64,000 bases of DNA from Kordiimonas lipolytica (GCF_001550065.1 NZ_LRUB01000029.1:84039-148038); one strand, 5' to 3'. Counted from the stretch's first letter, positions 52,123-61,095 are shown. Numbers and translations: made by a program. Notes: generated from the letters alone by a model not told the origin.

Positions 52123-54567
52123 ATGGGGGAGTTACCGTTGAAAAAATCATTCAGCTTTTTCAAGGCAAGCATGCGCCTGTGGCGGCGGCACCTTGTGGGT
52201 GTATTGATTGCTGTGCTGGGGCTGGCGGGCGCTTTCGCGGTCACAATCACCGCCGCGCTCTATATCTATGACGGCATGCGCTCTGACGCCTGGCTCCCGG
52301 GCGCGGAGCGGCTGTACCGGGTGAATGAACAGTGGCTGATGAACGGCAAGGAAGGCGTGTTCTCATTATCCGCCGCCTCAGGGTTGGGCGTTGCCCCCCT
52401 GGTGCAGGAAAACACGCCCGGCATTGAAGCCGCCACACGGCTTTACCCCCTGCAGGCAGAGATCACCACCGGGCGAGGCGACACATTCGAGGCAGACGCC
52501 ATGATGGCGGAACCCAACATGGCGGACCTGTTGGCCTTCCCGGTTCTGGCTGGTGACCTGGCGCAAGCGCTCAGCGACCCATCGGGCCTTGTGCTGTCCG
52601 CCGGGCAGGCGGAAAAACTGTTCGGCGGTGACGCCATGGGCCAGACCGTGACGCTCACATTCAAGGAGCAGTCGTTTGACTATAAGGTGGGTGCGGTGCT
52701 GAAGCGCCTGCCGCCCAACAGCCAGTTCAAGCTTGACCTTCTGATCCCCTGGAACGAGGAACGCATGAAGCAGGGCGGCGGGCTTGGCACCGGGGCGGAG
52801 GCCTATACCTATGTCCGGGCCGCACCGGGCGCGGACGGCGCGGCGATTTCCGACCATATCGCCACCCATATCGCGACCATGCGCCCGCCCCACGGCAACA
52901 TCACCTTCAAGATGAACGCCAGCCCGCTGATCGGGGCGCAATATTTTTCAAAAGCCTACAATGACATGAAGCCCGCCACATCCACGCGCATGAGCCGGAT
53001 TGTGCTGATCATGTCGGCGGTGCTTCTGGTTACCGCCTGCTTCAACTTCGTGCATATGTTCACGTCGCTGAATTTGGGGCGTGGGCGCGAGGTGGCCATC
53101 CGGCGCATTGCGGGCGCCAGCCGCGCGCACCTGATGGGCGTATTCCTTGTGGAAGCAGGCGTGGTGGCGCTGGCCGCATACGGCCTTGGTATCCTGATCG
53201 CGGCTGACCTGGCCACGTCTGCCGACATGCTGCTGAACGGTGGGGTGACAATATTTGGGCCCGGCCGCGCACCGCTGTTGGCCTCAGGCAGCCTGGCCGC
53301 GCTTGTGGTCGCGCTGCTGACCGCCGCCGCCATGATCGCGCAGCTGAGCCGGATGAAACCGCAGACACTGTTGCACAACAGCCAGCGCGCCGTCACCGGC
53401 GGGCGCGGCTGGATCAAGAGCGTGCTTGTGGGGCTTCAGGCGCTGGCGCTTGTGGGCACGCTGATCGCCGCCGGGCAGATTTACCACCAGTTTGACCATT
53501 ATCTGACACTGGACCGCGGCATGCGGGTGACCGGCGTGATGATCGTGCCCGCCCCGTTTGACGAGAGCCAGTCCGCCCGCTTCAAGAACGACTTCCGCAA
53601 GGAGCTTGCCTCACTTCCCGGCGTGAAAACGGTCAATGAAATTCACACCCCGCCGTTCGACGGCAACCTGATGATGTTCAACCTGAAGGCGGAAGGCATG
53701 GACGGGCCTGTGCAGTCTGTGATGAATGATGTGGGGCCAAGCTATTTCGAAAGCTTCGACATCACCCCCATCGCAGTGGTGGACGAGGATTTCACAGGCC
53801 TCAAGAATGTTGTCGCGCTGCCGGAAGCCAGCGTGAAGGCCTATGGGTTCGAAAGCCCGGAGGCCGCGCTGAACCAGACACTGACCAGTATTTACAAGGG
53901 CAGGAATGGCGACCCGGACCAGACAACAGACTACCGCATCATGGCGGTGATCCCCGACCTCAAGGACAGCGGATACCGCCACAAGATGCCGGTGGTTTAC
54001 GGCATGACAGAGCTGTTCGGCAGCTGGTACACCCAGTTCGTGGTTCTGGCAGACCGGGACGACCCGGCGCTGAAGCAGGCAGTGAAGGACCTGTGGCTGA
54101 AGCACTTCCCGGATTTCGAGGAAGAAGCCACCATGCACTGGTTCTCTGACGCCATCGCGAACCGCTACCGCAAAACGGAAAACATGGCCAGCGCCGTGCT
54201 TGCCATGGCCGCTTTCTGCCTGCTGTTGTGCCTTGCGGGGCTTTACGGCATGGCCAGCCACTATACCGCCACCAAGGCGCGGGAGATTGCGCTTCGGCGC
54301 GTTCTGGGCGCCGGCAAGCGAGACGTAAGCCAGCTGTTCCTGAGGAAAATGCTGCTGCCTGTAGCCATCGGCGGGGTGCTGTCGCTTGTGCCCACATGGT
54401 GGCTGATGATGCGCTATCTTGAAAACCATGCGGAACAGGCCGTCCTGCCCATGGGTTATTATCCGCTGGTACTGGCGGGGATCATGCTGGTGTCTGCGCT
54501 GATGCTGATGGGCCATGTGCGACGGGTGCTGAAGCTTCGGCCCGCCAGCGTGCTCTATCACGAATGA
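52123..54567 (+). CDS. ABC transporter permease, MacB/FtsX type
   Basis: An 814-residue membrane protein with two FtsX-type permease units. A first helix (VGVLIAVLGLAGAFAVTITAALYIY) is followed by a large periplasmic MacB-PCD-like domain (about 50-275). Helices near 285, 340 and 385 follow, then a second anchor (VLVGLQALALVGTLIAAGQIY), a second periplasmic domain and three final helices. Motifs REVAIRRIAGASRAHLMGVFLVEA and REIALRRVLGAGKRDVSQLFLRKM are the coupling segments of this family. A TTG at 52138 with GGGGGAG upstream is an alternative start. No ATPase gene adjoins it, so its partner must be encoded elsewhere. Confidence 0.85.
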   Translation: MGELPLKKSFSFFKASMRLWRRHLVGVLIAVLGLAGAFAVTITAALYIYDGMRSDAWLPGAERLYRVNEQWLMNGKEGVFSLSAASGLGVAPLVQENTPGIEAATRLYPLQAEITTGRGDTFEADAMMAEPNMADLLAFPVLAGDLAQALSDPSGLVLSAGQAEKLFGGDAMGQTVTLTFKEQSFDYKVGAVLKRLPPNSQFKLDLLIPWNEERMKQGGGLGTGAEAYTYVRAAPGADGAAISDHIATHIATMRPPHGNITFKMNASPLIGAQYFSKAYNDMKPATSTRMSRIVLIMSAVLLVTACFNFVHMFTSLNLGRGREVAIRRIAGASRAHLMGVFLVEAGVVALAAYGLGILIAADLATSADMLLNGGVTIFGPGRAPLLASGSLAALVVALLTAAAMIAQLSRMKPQTLLHNSQRAVTGGRGWIKSVLVGLQALALVGTLIAAGQIYHQFDHYLTLDRGMRVTGVMIVPAPFDESQSARFKNDFRKELASLPGVKTVNEIHTPPFDGNLMMFNLKAEGMDGPVQSVMNDVGPSYFESFDITPIAVVDEDFTGLKNVVALPEASVKAYGFESPEAALNQTLTSIYKGRNGDPDQTTDYRIMAVIPDLKDSGYRHKMPVVYGMTELFGSWYTQFVVLADRDDPALKQAVKDLWLKHFPDFEEEATMHWFSDAIANRYRKTENMASAVLAMAAFCLLLCLAGLYGMASHYTATKAREIALRRVLGAGKRDVSQLFLRKMLLPVAIGGVLSLVPTWWLMMRYLENHAEQAVLPMGYYPLVLAGIMLVSALMLMGHVRRVLKLRPASVLYHE

Positions 54568-54662
54568 CGGTGCTGAAGCGGCGGCCTCACTCTGTGCCAT
54601 TTCGACGCGCCATGCCGAATGCGGTTGGGCGGCACCGCACGTGGGCGTAGGGTGGCCCTGAG

Positions 54663-55127
54663 ATGGATTACACACTGGTCAAGACCCTGCATATCCTGAG
54701 CGCCACGGTGCTGTTCGGCACCGGACTTGGCATCGCCTTCTTTATGGTGCGCAGCCACTTCACAGATGACATCCAGCAGAAGCTTTATGCCGCCCGAAAC
54801 ACCGTGCTGGCGGACATGGTTTTCACCCTGCCCGCGGTGATCCTGCAGCCCGTCACGGGCGCCTGGCTGGTTGTGAACGGCGGATATGATTGGAACGCGC
54901 CCTGGCTTATGGCCACCTACGGCCTTTATATCCTTGCGGGCGCTTGCTGGCTGCCGGTGGTTTGGATTCAGATCAGGCTGAAGCGCATGCTGCAACTGGC
55001 TGCCCAAACTGGCGCGCCCCCGCCCGAGCGCTATCACACCTTGTTCCGCCTTTGGTTCATCCTGGGCTGGCCAGCCTTCATCGGCCTTGTGCTGGTCTTC
55101 TATCTGATGGTAGCCAAAGCGCTATGA
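54663..55127 (+). CDS. DUF2269 family membrane protein
   Basis: A 154-residue protein with four hydrophobic helices. The DUF2269 pattern is evident: YTLVKTLHILSATVLFGTGLGIAFFM at the N-terminus, then ITG-like TGAWLVVNGGY and WILGWPAF-like FILGWPAFIGLVLVFYLMVAKAL at the end. The family is found in inner membranes and has no settled function. Its stop overlaps the next start as ATGA. Confidence 0.85.
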   Translation: MDYTLVKTLHILSATVLFGTGLGIAFFMVRSHFTDDIQQKLYAARNTVLADMVFTLPAVILQPVTGAWLVVNGGYDWNAPWLMATYGLYILAGACWLPVVWIQIRLKRMLQLAAQTGAPPPERYHTLFRLWFILGWPAFIGLVLVFYLMVAKAL

Positions 55128-55777
55128 CAGAGCTGAAACCCATATCGCCCCACGCACCGACATTTAAGGCCATCTTTGGCGCGGCGTGGCACGCGCTGCC
55201 ACCGCCCTTCAAAAAGCATTATAGGAACCGACCCTATAGCCAGGAGCGCTTCCGGGTGAGCGGCAGCATGAGCGTGACCACCTCCCCCCTACTGCGCCTG
55301 TTCGCGCCACTGTCGCGATTGATGGGCGGCATCCCGCTGGTGAACGCAACAGACATCCCCGTAACCGTGGATTTCGAAAGCGAGGCCACAAGCCGCGCCT
55401 TCCATTTCAACCGGCTGTTTCACCTGCCGGGCGGGAAGCCCTGGCGCTTCCATTCGCGCATGGTGCCAACAGGGGGAAGCCGATTGGTGGAGGAAATGAA
55501 ATTCCGCCTTGGCTGGCGCGTGCGTTTCGCGTTTGAGGGCGGCCGGGTGAAGCTGCACCATGACGGCTATGCCCTGTGTGCGTTCGGGCGCCATATCCCG
55601 CTGCCACTTGGCTGGCTTATCGGCAGCGTGGAGGCCGAGGAATGGATCACGGGCGACGACCGGTTCGATATGTGCGTGCATATCAACCACCCGCTTTTCG
55701 GACAGGTTTACGAGTATCGCGGCAGCTTCGACACCAGCGCCATTCCCCCACTTGAGGACGACACAGACCATGGCTAA
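55124..55777 (+). CDS. DUF4166 family protein
   Basis: A 217-residue protein whose ATG overlaps the DUF2269 stop. The sequence has the DUF4166 plan: FKAIFGAAWHALPPPFKKHY near the start, then beta-rich stretches VTVDFESEATSRAFHFNRLF, WRFHSRMVPTGGSRLVEEMKFRLGWRVRF and PLPLGWLIGSVEAEEWI. DUF4166 occurs either fused or next to saccharopine-dehydrogenase-like proteins, exactly as here (its end overlaps the next gene by 8 nt). The biochemical role is unknown. Confidence 0.82.
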   Translation: MTELKPISPHAPTFKAIFGAAWHALPPPFKKHYRNRPYSQERFRVSGSMSVTTSPLLRLFAPLSRLMGGIPLVNATDIPVTVDFESEATSRAFHFNRLFHLPGGKPWRFHSRMVPTGGSRLVEEMKFRLGWRVRFAFEGGRVKLHHDGYALCAFGRHIPLPLGWLIGSVEAEEWITGDDRFDMCVHINHPLFGQVYEYRGSFDTSAIPPLEDDTDHG

Positions 55778-56891
55778 GCGCGTGCTGATCATTGGCGGCT
55801 ACGGCAATTTTGGCCGCTTCATCGCAAAAAGGCTGGGTGAAAACCCGGCGCTGCACTTGATCATTGCGGGCAGGCATGAAGCCAAGGCGCGCTTCATGGC
55901 GAAAGCGATTGAAGCAAAGGGCAGCGCTGAGGGCGTGCGGCTGGATATCACGGAAGATCTGGACACGGCGCTTGAGGCGCTGAAGCCGGACATTGTCATC
56001 CACACGTCCGGCCCCTTTCAGGGACAGGGATATGACGTGGCGCGCGCCTGCATCCGCGCCGGTTGCCACTATATTGATCTGGCCGACGGACGCGAGTTTG
56101 TAAGCGGTATCGATGCGCTGGACGCGGAGGCGAAGGCTGCGGGCGTAAGTTTGATCAGCGGAGCGAGTTCGGTACCCGCACTTTCATCCGCCGTTATGGA
56201 CGTCTGCATGCCAGAATTTGAGCGCCTTGAGCATATCGATTACGGCATCACCACCGCCCAGGCCACCACGCGCGGGCTTGCCACCACCGCCGCTATATTG
56301 GGCTATACTGGCAAGGCGTTTGGCCGGCTTGAGGGCGGTAAGATGAAACCCGCCTACGGCTGGCAGGGCCTGCATGCCCACAGCTTCCCGGGTGTGGGGA
56401 CGCGCTATCTTTCCAACTGCGACATCCCTGACCTCAGCCTGTTCCCCACGCGCTATCCGGGCCTGAAGACCCAGCGCTTTTACGCCGGGCTTGAGCTGCC
56501 GTTCCTGCATATCGGGCTTTGGGGGCTTTCGTGGCTGGTGCGCGCGCGACTGGTGCGCAGCCTGCGGCCGTGGGCCGGCACGCTTTTGAGGGCATCCTTC
56601 CTGTTTGACATGCTCGGGACTGACACCAGCGCCTTTTACCTGCGGGCGCGGGGCAAGGCCGAGGATGGGCAGGCAAAAGAACTGCGGTTTGACCTGACGG
56701 CTCGGTCGGGCGATGGCCCCTTCATCCCCTGCATGCCCGCCATCATTCTGGCGAACCGGCTCGCGAACCGCTTCACCGCAAGCACGGCCATGCCAACCGG
56801 CGCAACGGCCTGCATGGGGCTGATCACCCTTGATGAGTACCAAAGCGCGCTTTCCGATATGGATATCAACTGGAATTGGACGGGGATTTGA
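55770..56891 (+). CDS. Saccharopine dehydrogenase-like NAD(P)-binding protein
   Basis: A 373-residue Rossmann-fold protein. The nucleotide-binding start is RVLIIGGYGNFGRFIAKRL, and further family motifs are DIVIHTSGPFQGQGYDVARACIRAGCHYIDLADGREFV and SGASSVPALSSAVMD. The C-terminal half includes hydrophobic helices (HIGLWGLSWLVRARLV). Family members include lysine-pathway and trans-acting enoyl-reductase types. The context with DUF4166 and DUF2269 points to an uncharacterised membrane-associated pathway rather than lysine metabolism. Confidence 0.85.
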   Translation: MAKRVLIIGGYGNFGRFIAKRLGENPALHLIIAGRHEAKARFMAKAIEAKGSAEGVRLDITEDLDTALEALKPDIVIHTSGPFQGQGYDVARACIRAGCHYIDLADGREFVSGIDALDAEAKAAGVSLISGASSVPALSSAVMDVCMPEFERLEHIDYGITTAQATTRGLATTAAILGYTGKAFGRLEGGKMKPAYGWQGLHAHSFPGVGTRYLSNCDIPDLSLFPTRYPGLKTQRFYAGLELPFLHIGLWGLSWLVRARLVRSLRPWAGTLLRASFLFDMLGTDTSAFYLRARGKAEDGQAKELRFDLTARSGDGPFIPCMPAIILANRLANRFTASTAMPTGATACMGLITLDEYQSALSDMDINWNWTGI

Positions 56892-56990
56892 GCGCCCTAC
56901 ATCTAGGCGAAATCCTGCATATGAGTGCGGCCCTCAAGCCTGCCTGAGGGCTGAACACACGGCCGATTGCCTTCGCGGTCTGTTATTTCC

Positions 56991-57044
56991 GGGCCAATCC
57001 CGCGCCAATTTCGGGCCAATCCCGGGGACATATCGGGGACATAT
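56991..57044. repeat. Paired short direct repeats
   Basis: GGGCCAATCCCG occurs at 56991-57002 and 57013-57024, and GGGGACATAT at 57024-57033 and 57035-57044. The GGGGACATATTACGTATTT context is similar to intergenic repeats that accompany REP-associated transposases, but no transposase is present. Confidence 0.5.
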
Positions 57045-57172
57045 TACGTATTTGATTACCTGAGTCCCTTGATAGATTCAGCGGGACGTAAGGTGCTGCG
57101 GGTCGCGCGCGTTGTAACCACCCTACTTGGCGGAAATCAGGATCACCCTGAAAACGGCATCAGCTTGAAAAT

Positions 57173-57230
57173 CAGCGTTGGCTTGAAAATCAGCACAAGT
57201 TCAAAAAACAGCGTTGGCTTGAAAATCAGC
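57173..57230. repeat. Two identical 22-bp direct repeats 36 bp apart
   Basis: The 22-nt sequence at 57173-57194 (starts CAGCGTTGG, ends AATCAGC) recurs exactly at 57209-57230. Partial copies lie before and after, so 57161-57236 looks like a decayed tandem array. The unit spacing is 36 nt. An open frame runs through it on the plus strand (56967-57326) but has no ribosome site and low-complexity sequence. Confidence 0.6.
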
Positions 57231-57254
57231 GTTGGTTTGACCGGAAAAAGAAAA

Positions 57255-57289
57255 AGCTGGCCCCAGGTTCAGGATCCTGGAGGCCAGCT
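57255..57289. other. Long near-perfect stem-loop
   Basis: AGCTGGCC-CCAGG pairs with CCTGG-A-GGCCAGCT, 13 bp with one bulged A and an 8-nt loop. No T run follows directly, so it is not a standard terminator. It may be an RNA element or end a transcript from the repeat region. The rest of the 650-nt gap 56892-57541 shows no gene that I can support. Confidence 0.5.
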
Positions 57290-57541
57290 ACATTCGGTCA
57301 CTATGGCTATCCCTACCCTGCAATAGCAAGCGGGGTCGGCGCAAGTGTTTTTTTGTTAAAATTCAAGCTTTTTCTTAAAACATTGACGTACAGAAGGCGG
57401 ACAGAAAGCAATGCATTTCCGACAACCACTTATTCTGCCATTAAAATTTCAGACGGCGACACTTTTGACGACTAATATCAGGGTCTTTTCCTGATCGATT
57501 TTTTTTTGTACTGTGCTGTCAGTTGGGCTTGGGAGAGCATC

Positions 57542-57658
57542 ATGAAACACTCTTGCACAAATGCGCGACCGGCGCATGGCTTTTTGGTACTGGTCGGGGT
57601 GATCACATTTTTCACGCTAATCGGTGGCGCTTTTGTCTGGAGCCTTGGTGCCGCTTAG
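57542..57658 (+). CDS. Small single-pass membrane peptide (38 residues)
   Basis: ATG at 57542 has GGGAGAG 5 nt upstream and a TAG at 57656-57658. The peptide has 13 polar or basic residues (MKHSCTNARPAHG) and then one continuous hydrophobic helix (FLVLVGVITFFTLIGGAFVW). It has the look of a real small membrane protein: good ribosome site, typical composition and a clean helix. No family is recognised. It ends 22 nt before the stop of the convergent PAS gene. Confidence 0.5.
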   Translation: MKHSCTNARPAHGFLVLVGVITFFTLIGGAFVWSLGAA

Positions 57659-57679
57659 CCGGGCATCGCAGCTATAGAG

Positions 57680-58237
57680 CTATGATGGCACGGCCACGTC
57701 AACAGGAACACCAAAGCCGACATCGACAAATTCGCTGTGCAATATCTTGACAGACACGTACCGCCCAGGCTGAAGGTTGGCTGGCATCAGGTCTGTTTTA
57801 CTGGCTGATACCCCCACCATATACCGGCAATCACCGTCTTCAGATACCATCGGTAGCGACAGTGTGGTGATCTCATGTGCTTTGCCGTTCTGGAAGGTTG
57901 CTTCCCGCTTGAACCGATGTCCACAGGGATGATTGACAACCGCCGCAGCGGTGTCCCAAACGAATGACCGCGTCTCCGGGGGACATAAGTCCAGATAATT
58001 GGCACCCGTCATCGGCATGGGGGAAATCGCGTCCAATGCCGTGCCCGACAGTCGAACAAGGAGGTTCTCCGGCCCCTGTTGTTCGATCAGAAAGACATGC
58101 GGCAGGATATCCCGGATCAGCACAGGGTTGAGACTCGAGCGCTTCGGCACACCGCCCGCCTCTTCCTTGAGGCGAAGCCAGTAGGCCAGCATGACTTCAA
58201 ACTGCCCGGCAGCGTTATGAGATGAAGGTATGTCCAT
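57680..58237 (-). CDS. PAS_5-type PAS domain protein
   Basis: A 185-residue protein of the alphaproteobacterial PAS_5 group. Characteristic stretches are LAYWLRLKEEAGGVPKRSSLNPVLIRDILPHVFLIEQQ, VRLSGTALDAISPMPMTGANYLDL and a late HEITTLSLPMVSEDGDCRYMVGV. Members are stand-alone PAS sensors of unknown output. ATG 58237 gives the usual start. The frame is open to a TTG at 58297, which would add 20 residues. Confidence 0.78.
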   Translation of the reverse strand: MDIPSSHNAAGQFEVMLAYWLRLKEEAGGVPKRSSLNPVLIRDILPHVFLIEQQGPENLLVRLSGTALDAISPMPMTGANYLDLCPPETRSFVWDTAAAVVNHPCGHRFKREATFQNGKAHEITTLSLPMVSEDGDCRYMVGVSASKTDLMPANLQPGRYVSVKILHSEFVDVGFGVPVDVAVPS

Positions 58238-58306
58238 GCCTTCACTGTTCGCATGGAGGGTTAAAAACTGGTGAAGAAACGAAGAATTCAGCGCCAAATG
58301 GCGTTT

Positions 58307-59062
58307 TTACCAGTCCACGTAGCCGCAATAATATTTTTCGTCAGACCGTTTGGCCCTGTAGCTAAGTCTCTGCGGCCTGCCTTCACCGCGCGGCCGAAGG
58401 ATCTGATCGACCATAAAAATAAGCCGTTGCCCCACCTGCCCGGTAACCGAATCCAGCTTGACCACATATTCGGTAAGCGGCTTCTGCTTGCTTTTTGGCT
58501 CATAGATGCCGCTCCAGGACTGGCGCTCGGCATCATAGCGCATGGTCGCGCGCTCCACAGTCGTGGTGATATTGCAGCTCATCTCGTTCGCGAGCGCATC
58601 GAGGTAAGCCTTATAGTTGTCAAGCGTAGGATCCGCGCAGAATTTGATGGCTGGCTTCGCCTGCCTGCGGATCATCTGCTCTTCCGTGCTGCTGATCTTC
58701 TTCTGAAACTTCAGCACCCTGACATGGCGCTCGATATCCTTCACTTCCGGTGCGACACAAATGGGGTGGTCCTGCCATTCTTCCTGGGTGCGATCCTTAT
58801 ACATCCTGAGTAGCATGTCGTTGACACGCTTGTCGCTTTTCTGGACGGCTACCCGGCTGATAAAAAAGCTGCAGGACATGGTATATTGTTCGTCAACATA
58901 ATCGCAGTCGGCCGACAAGGTCGCCGGATAGGCGCTGCGCTGCAGCTTCAGATCCTTCAGTTCAGGAACTGAAGACCCACCACCCTCAGCGGCGGGTTGC
59001 TGTGCAATTGCGGCCGCAAAAGAACTAAAAAGAAAGGCCGAGAAAATGAGAATCTTCAGCAT
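58307..59062 (-). CDS. Exported protein of unknown function
   Basis: A 251-residue protein with a signal peptide (MLKILIFSAFLFSSFAAAIAQQ). The mature part has seven or so cysteines (ADCDYVDEQYTMSCSFF, PICVAPE, KFCADP, MSCNI, YYCGYVDW), which would suit disulfides in the periplasm. The start is set by the signal peptide. There is no family match and no obvious partner. Confidence 0.72.
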   Translation of the reverse strand: MLKILIFSAFLFSSFAAAIAQQPAAEGGGSSVPELKDLKLQRSAYPATLSADCDYVDEQYTMSCSFFISRVAVQKSDKRVNDMLLRMYKDRTQEEWQDHPICVAPEVKDIERHVRVLKFQKKISSTEEQMIRRQAKPAIKFCADPTLDNYKAYLDALANEMSCNITTTVERATMRYDAERQSWSGIYEPKSKQKPLTEYVVKLDSVTGQVGQRLIFMVDQILRPRGEGRPQRLSYRAKRSDEKYYCGYVDW

Positions 59063-59177
59063 ATTTTCTACCGGTTTGAAATGAATCCAGTACCCGCAAC
59101 CACATGAAGGCCACACTATACACAGCAAGGCGGGGTGACGCTACGGCCTATTTGGAGACCGAGCACTGGAGCATTCG

Positions 59178-59753
59178 TCAGCGCCGCCTCCCCTGCAATT
59201 CCACGAGCCCCGCGAGCCACAATAGCGCTGCCTCATAGCGACGTTTCAGCGTCCAGCGCGACCATGACACGTCAAGGCTGCGCCGCACCTTGGCCCAGGG
59301 GATGCGCGCACTGCGCTCCCCATCCTGATGCCAGGCCGCCCAAAAAAGAAGCCGCCTGTCTTCGATGTCCGGTAACAAGAGAAGCAGGTCCAGCGTCGGC
59401 TGCATCTGGTCAATCTCGATGGAGGTGATCCGCACGCGCCTGCGGGCCTGAAAACTGGTCAGACTTTCACGGGCATATGTGCCGGGTTCCGCTGCAGCCT
59501 CCGGCCACAAGGCGCCACGCATGCGCAGGAAGCCTGCTTCGCGGTCCGGCAGTCTGCGCAGCGTCCAGCAGGCAGAAACAAAGCGCAACTCAAGCCTTGG
59601 GGAGATATCCTCACGCTTGGGTGCCGCCACGACGCTGGCACTGGCACCAGCACAGGCACAGACCGCTTCTTCATAAACCTCAAGGGCTGCAGCCCGCAGT
59701 GACCGCTGCGCGATGGCCGGTTTCAAATGGTGCGGCCTTGTTTTCATGGTCAT
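59178..59753 (-). CDS. DUF6362-like phage-type protein
   Basis: A 191-residue protein. Its C-terminal half (ITSIEIDQMQPTLDLLLLLPDIEDRRLLFWAAWHQDG, then IPWAKVRRSLDVSWSRWTLKRRYEAALLWLAGLVEL) fits the DUF6362 pattern, a small helical, possibly HTH-like domain common in alphaproteobacterial prophages. Its ATG (59753) overlaps the DUF1376 gene stop as ATGA and has AGGAGGAT upstream, so the two are coupled. The N-terminal half is Ala/Arg-rich. The role is unknown; DNA binding is plausible from the basic helix-turn-helix-like end. Confidence 0.65.
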   Translation of the reverse strand: MTMKTRPHHLKPAIAQRSLRAAALEVYEEAVCACAGASASVVAAPKREDISPRLELRFVSACWTLRRLPDREAGFLRMRGALWPEAAAEPGTYARESLTSFQARRRVRITSIEIDQMQPTLDLLLLLPDIEDRRLLFWAAWHQDGERSARIPWAKVRRSLDVSWSRWTLKRRYEAALLWLAGLVELQGRRR

Positions 59754-60778
59754 ATATCCTCCTGTGGTGACGATGTCTTTTTTCCAGCCTGCGCAGGGGA
59801 TGGAAGCACCCATCCCCACCGCGTGCCATATTCGGAAACGATTTCTTTTGGAATCAATGGGTTGGGCCTGAGGGTCGGATCGCACCCAAGCCCGCTGGGC
59901 AGAAACACCGGATGGTCCGGCCCGATGCGCCAGTGACGCGCAAGATAGTCACCGCGGAACCGGCTGGATGCGTCCCCCAGGAACAGACGCCAGTCTGCGG
60001 GCAATGAGGCATCGAAATGCCTTTTAGGCGGCGTTGGGGGAAAGGCTTCATTATGGGCGTCGCCAGCCTTTCGGGCCTTCAGCCGCTTGTCGCGCGCTTC
60101 CAGAATGGCCGCGCCATAGTAAGCCAGCGACGCCGGCGCACTGCCGGAACGGGCCATTTGCCTTTTATAGAGGCGCTCAATCGTTGGCAGGATATCCTGC
60201 CCAAGGTCAGCCCCCGCCGACAGCCATTTGACCAGTTCGCTCCCATCCAAAGCCAGACTATCAAGCCCGGCGGCGGCAGCGACTTCGGCCACTGGAATAT
60301 CTGCAGGGATATCTGCCGCGATACCTGCACCCTGGGCCTCTTCTGCCTTTTGTTTTGGTGTTTGGATTCTGGTTTTGGTTGGTAGCTTGTTCGCTTTAGC
60401 GACAGGCTGGCGGTCGCTAGCGGCTTTCTCGGGCTTGGCACGGGCTGCCTTCGCGCGTCCCCCCTTTGCACCGTTCGCCCGGTTCCGGGCCACCCGGGTT
60501 TCCACCCCTTTATAAACCTCCGTCAGCTTCTTTTGACGCCAGAGGCCACCCTCAACCGTGAAGAAGTCTTTGAGCACGGGCCTGATCCGCCGCCAGCGCG
60601 GCAGCGTCACGCCAACGGTGCGCGCCAGAAACCGGTCATCATCCTTCAGGGCACAGCCGCGTGTCCGCCATGCGCACATCAGCAAAAGAAGGTAAGCGCC
60701 GTGTTCTTCTGCTGTCAGATGGCGCGTATCGGCCAGATAGGCATCTGTGAAAATGGGAAGGGCAGGAAATTCAGCCAC
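59750..60778 (-). CDS. DUF1376 (YdaU-like) phage replication-type protein
   Basis: A 342-residue protein whose first 100 residues are a DUF1376 domain (PALPIFTDAYLADTRHLTAEEHGAYLLLLMCAWR, then LARTVGVTLPRWRRIRPVLKDFF). This domain is common in phage replication regions and resembles primosomal N-terminal folds. A basic, lysine/alanine-rich linker (about 105-150) leads to a C-terminal helical part with FLGDASSRFRGDYLARHW. The start is GTG 60778 with GGGGAGGG upstream, overlapping the end of the small ORF 60771-61040. It is the main gene of the operon that runs divergently from the repressor. Confidence 0.78.
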   Translation of the reverse strand: MAEFPALPIFTDAYLADTRHLTAEEHGAYLLLLMCAWRTRGCALKDDDRFLARTVGVTLPRWRRIRPVLKDFFTVEGGLWRQKKLTEVYKGVETRVARNRANGAKGGRAKAARAKPEKAASDRQPVAKANKLPTKTRIQTPKQKAEEAQGAGIAADIPADIPVAEVAAAAGLDSLALDGSELVKWLSAGADLGQDILPTIERLYKRQMARSGSAPASLAYYGAAILEARDKRLKARKAGDAHNEAFPPTPPKRHFDASLPADWRLFLGDASSRFRGDYLARHWRIGPDHPVFLPSGLGCDPTLRPNPLIPKEIVSEYGTRWGWVLPSPAQAGKKTSSPQEDI

Positions 60779-61040
60779 TGAGCCCTCCCCAAAGGGACAG
60801 GAAAAATGGGCACACAAGGATGCCCAGGATGGCAGCTGCCTCCTGAACCACCATGAAGCAGGTGACTGGACCCTTCGGCTTTTCCTGCCCGCGCAGGTCG
60901 CCCACCGACACTTCACAGCGACCATTCCGTTGCGGAAGGCCTCTTTCCGTTTGCTGACAGCGTCTGACCGTTTGCTGACGGCGTCTGGCCGGACCCAGCC
61001 GGTGAGACGCGCCTCTTCTTATGTATATCGACTCATTCAT
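60771..61040 (-). CDS. Candidate small leaderless gene before DUF1376 gene
   Basis: An 89-codon frame from ATG 61040 to a stop that overlaps the GTG of the DUF1376 gene by 8 nt. The N-terminal half is very basic and contains a 21-bp in-frame tandem duplication (60947-60988; RRRQQTV then RRCQQTE). The C-terminal third holds a hydrophobic stretch (EAAAILGILVCPFFLSLW). There is no Shine-Dalgarno, but the ATG sits just after the promoter and operator (61046-61075), as expected for a leaderless start. The frame-keeping repeat and the tidy overlap favour a real gene. The unusual composition argues against it. Confidence 0.35.
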   Translation of the reverse strand: MNESIYIRRGASHRLGPARRRQQTVRRCQQTERGLPQRNGRCEVSVGDLRGQEKPKGPVTCFMVVQEAAAILGILVCPFFLSLWGGLSG

Positions 61041-61045
61041 GAGCC

Positions 61046-61075
61046 TATAATTACGATCTTCGTAATTTTTAGCAA
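61046..61075 (-). promoter_or_regulatory. Operator-covered promoter for the DUF1376 operon
   Basis: On the minus strand TTGCTA (61075-61070) is followed by AT-rich sequence ending TAATTATAG (61053-61045). The palindrome TTACGA-TCT-TCGTAA at 61051-61065, extended to AATTACGA...TCGTAATT at 61049-61067, covers the spacer and -10. Sequence and geometry match the holin-cassette promoter at 47743-47771. Confidence 0.6.
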
Positions 61076-61095
61076 GCCAGCATCGCAAAAAACAC

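Noticed and set aside
56967..57326. 119-codon plus-strand frame through the direct repeats
   Set aside because: It has no ribosome site. The sequence is made of short repeats (ISLKISVGLKIS), which the DNA repeats explain without coding.
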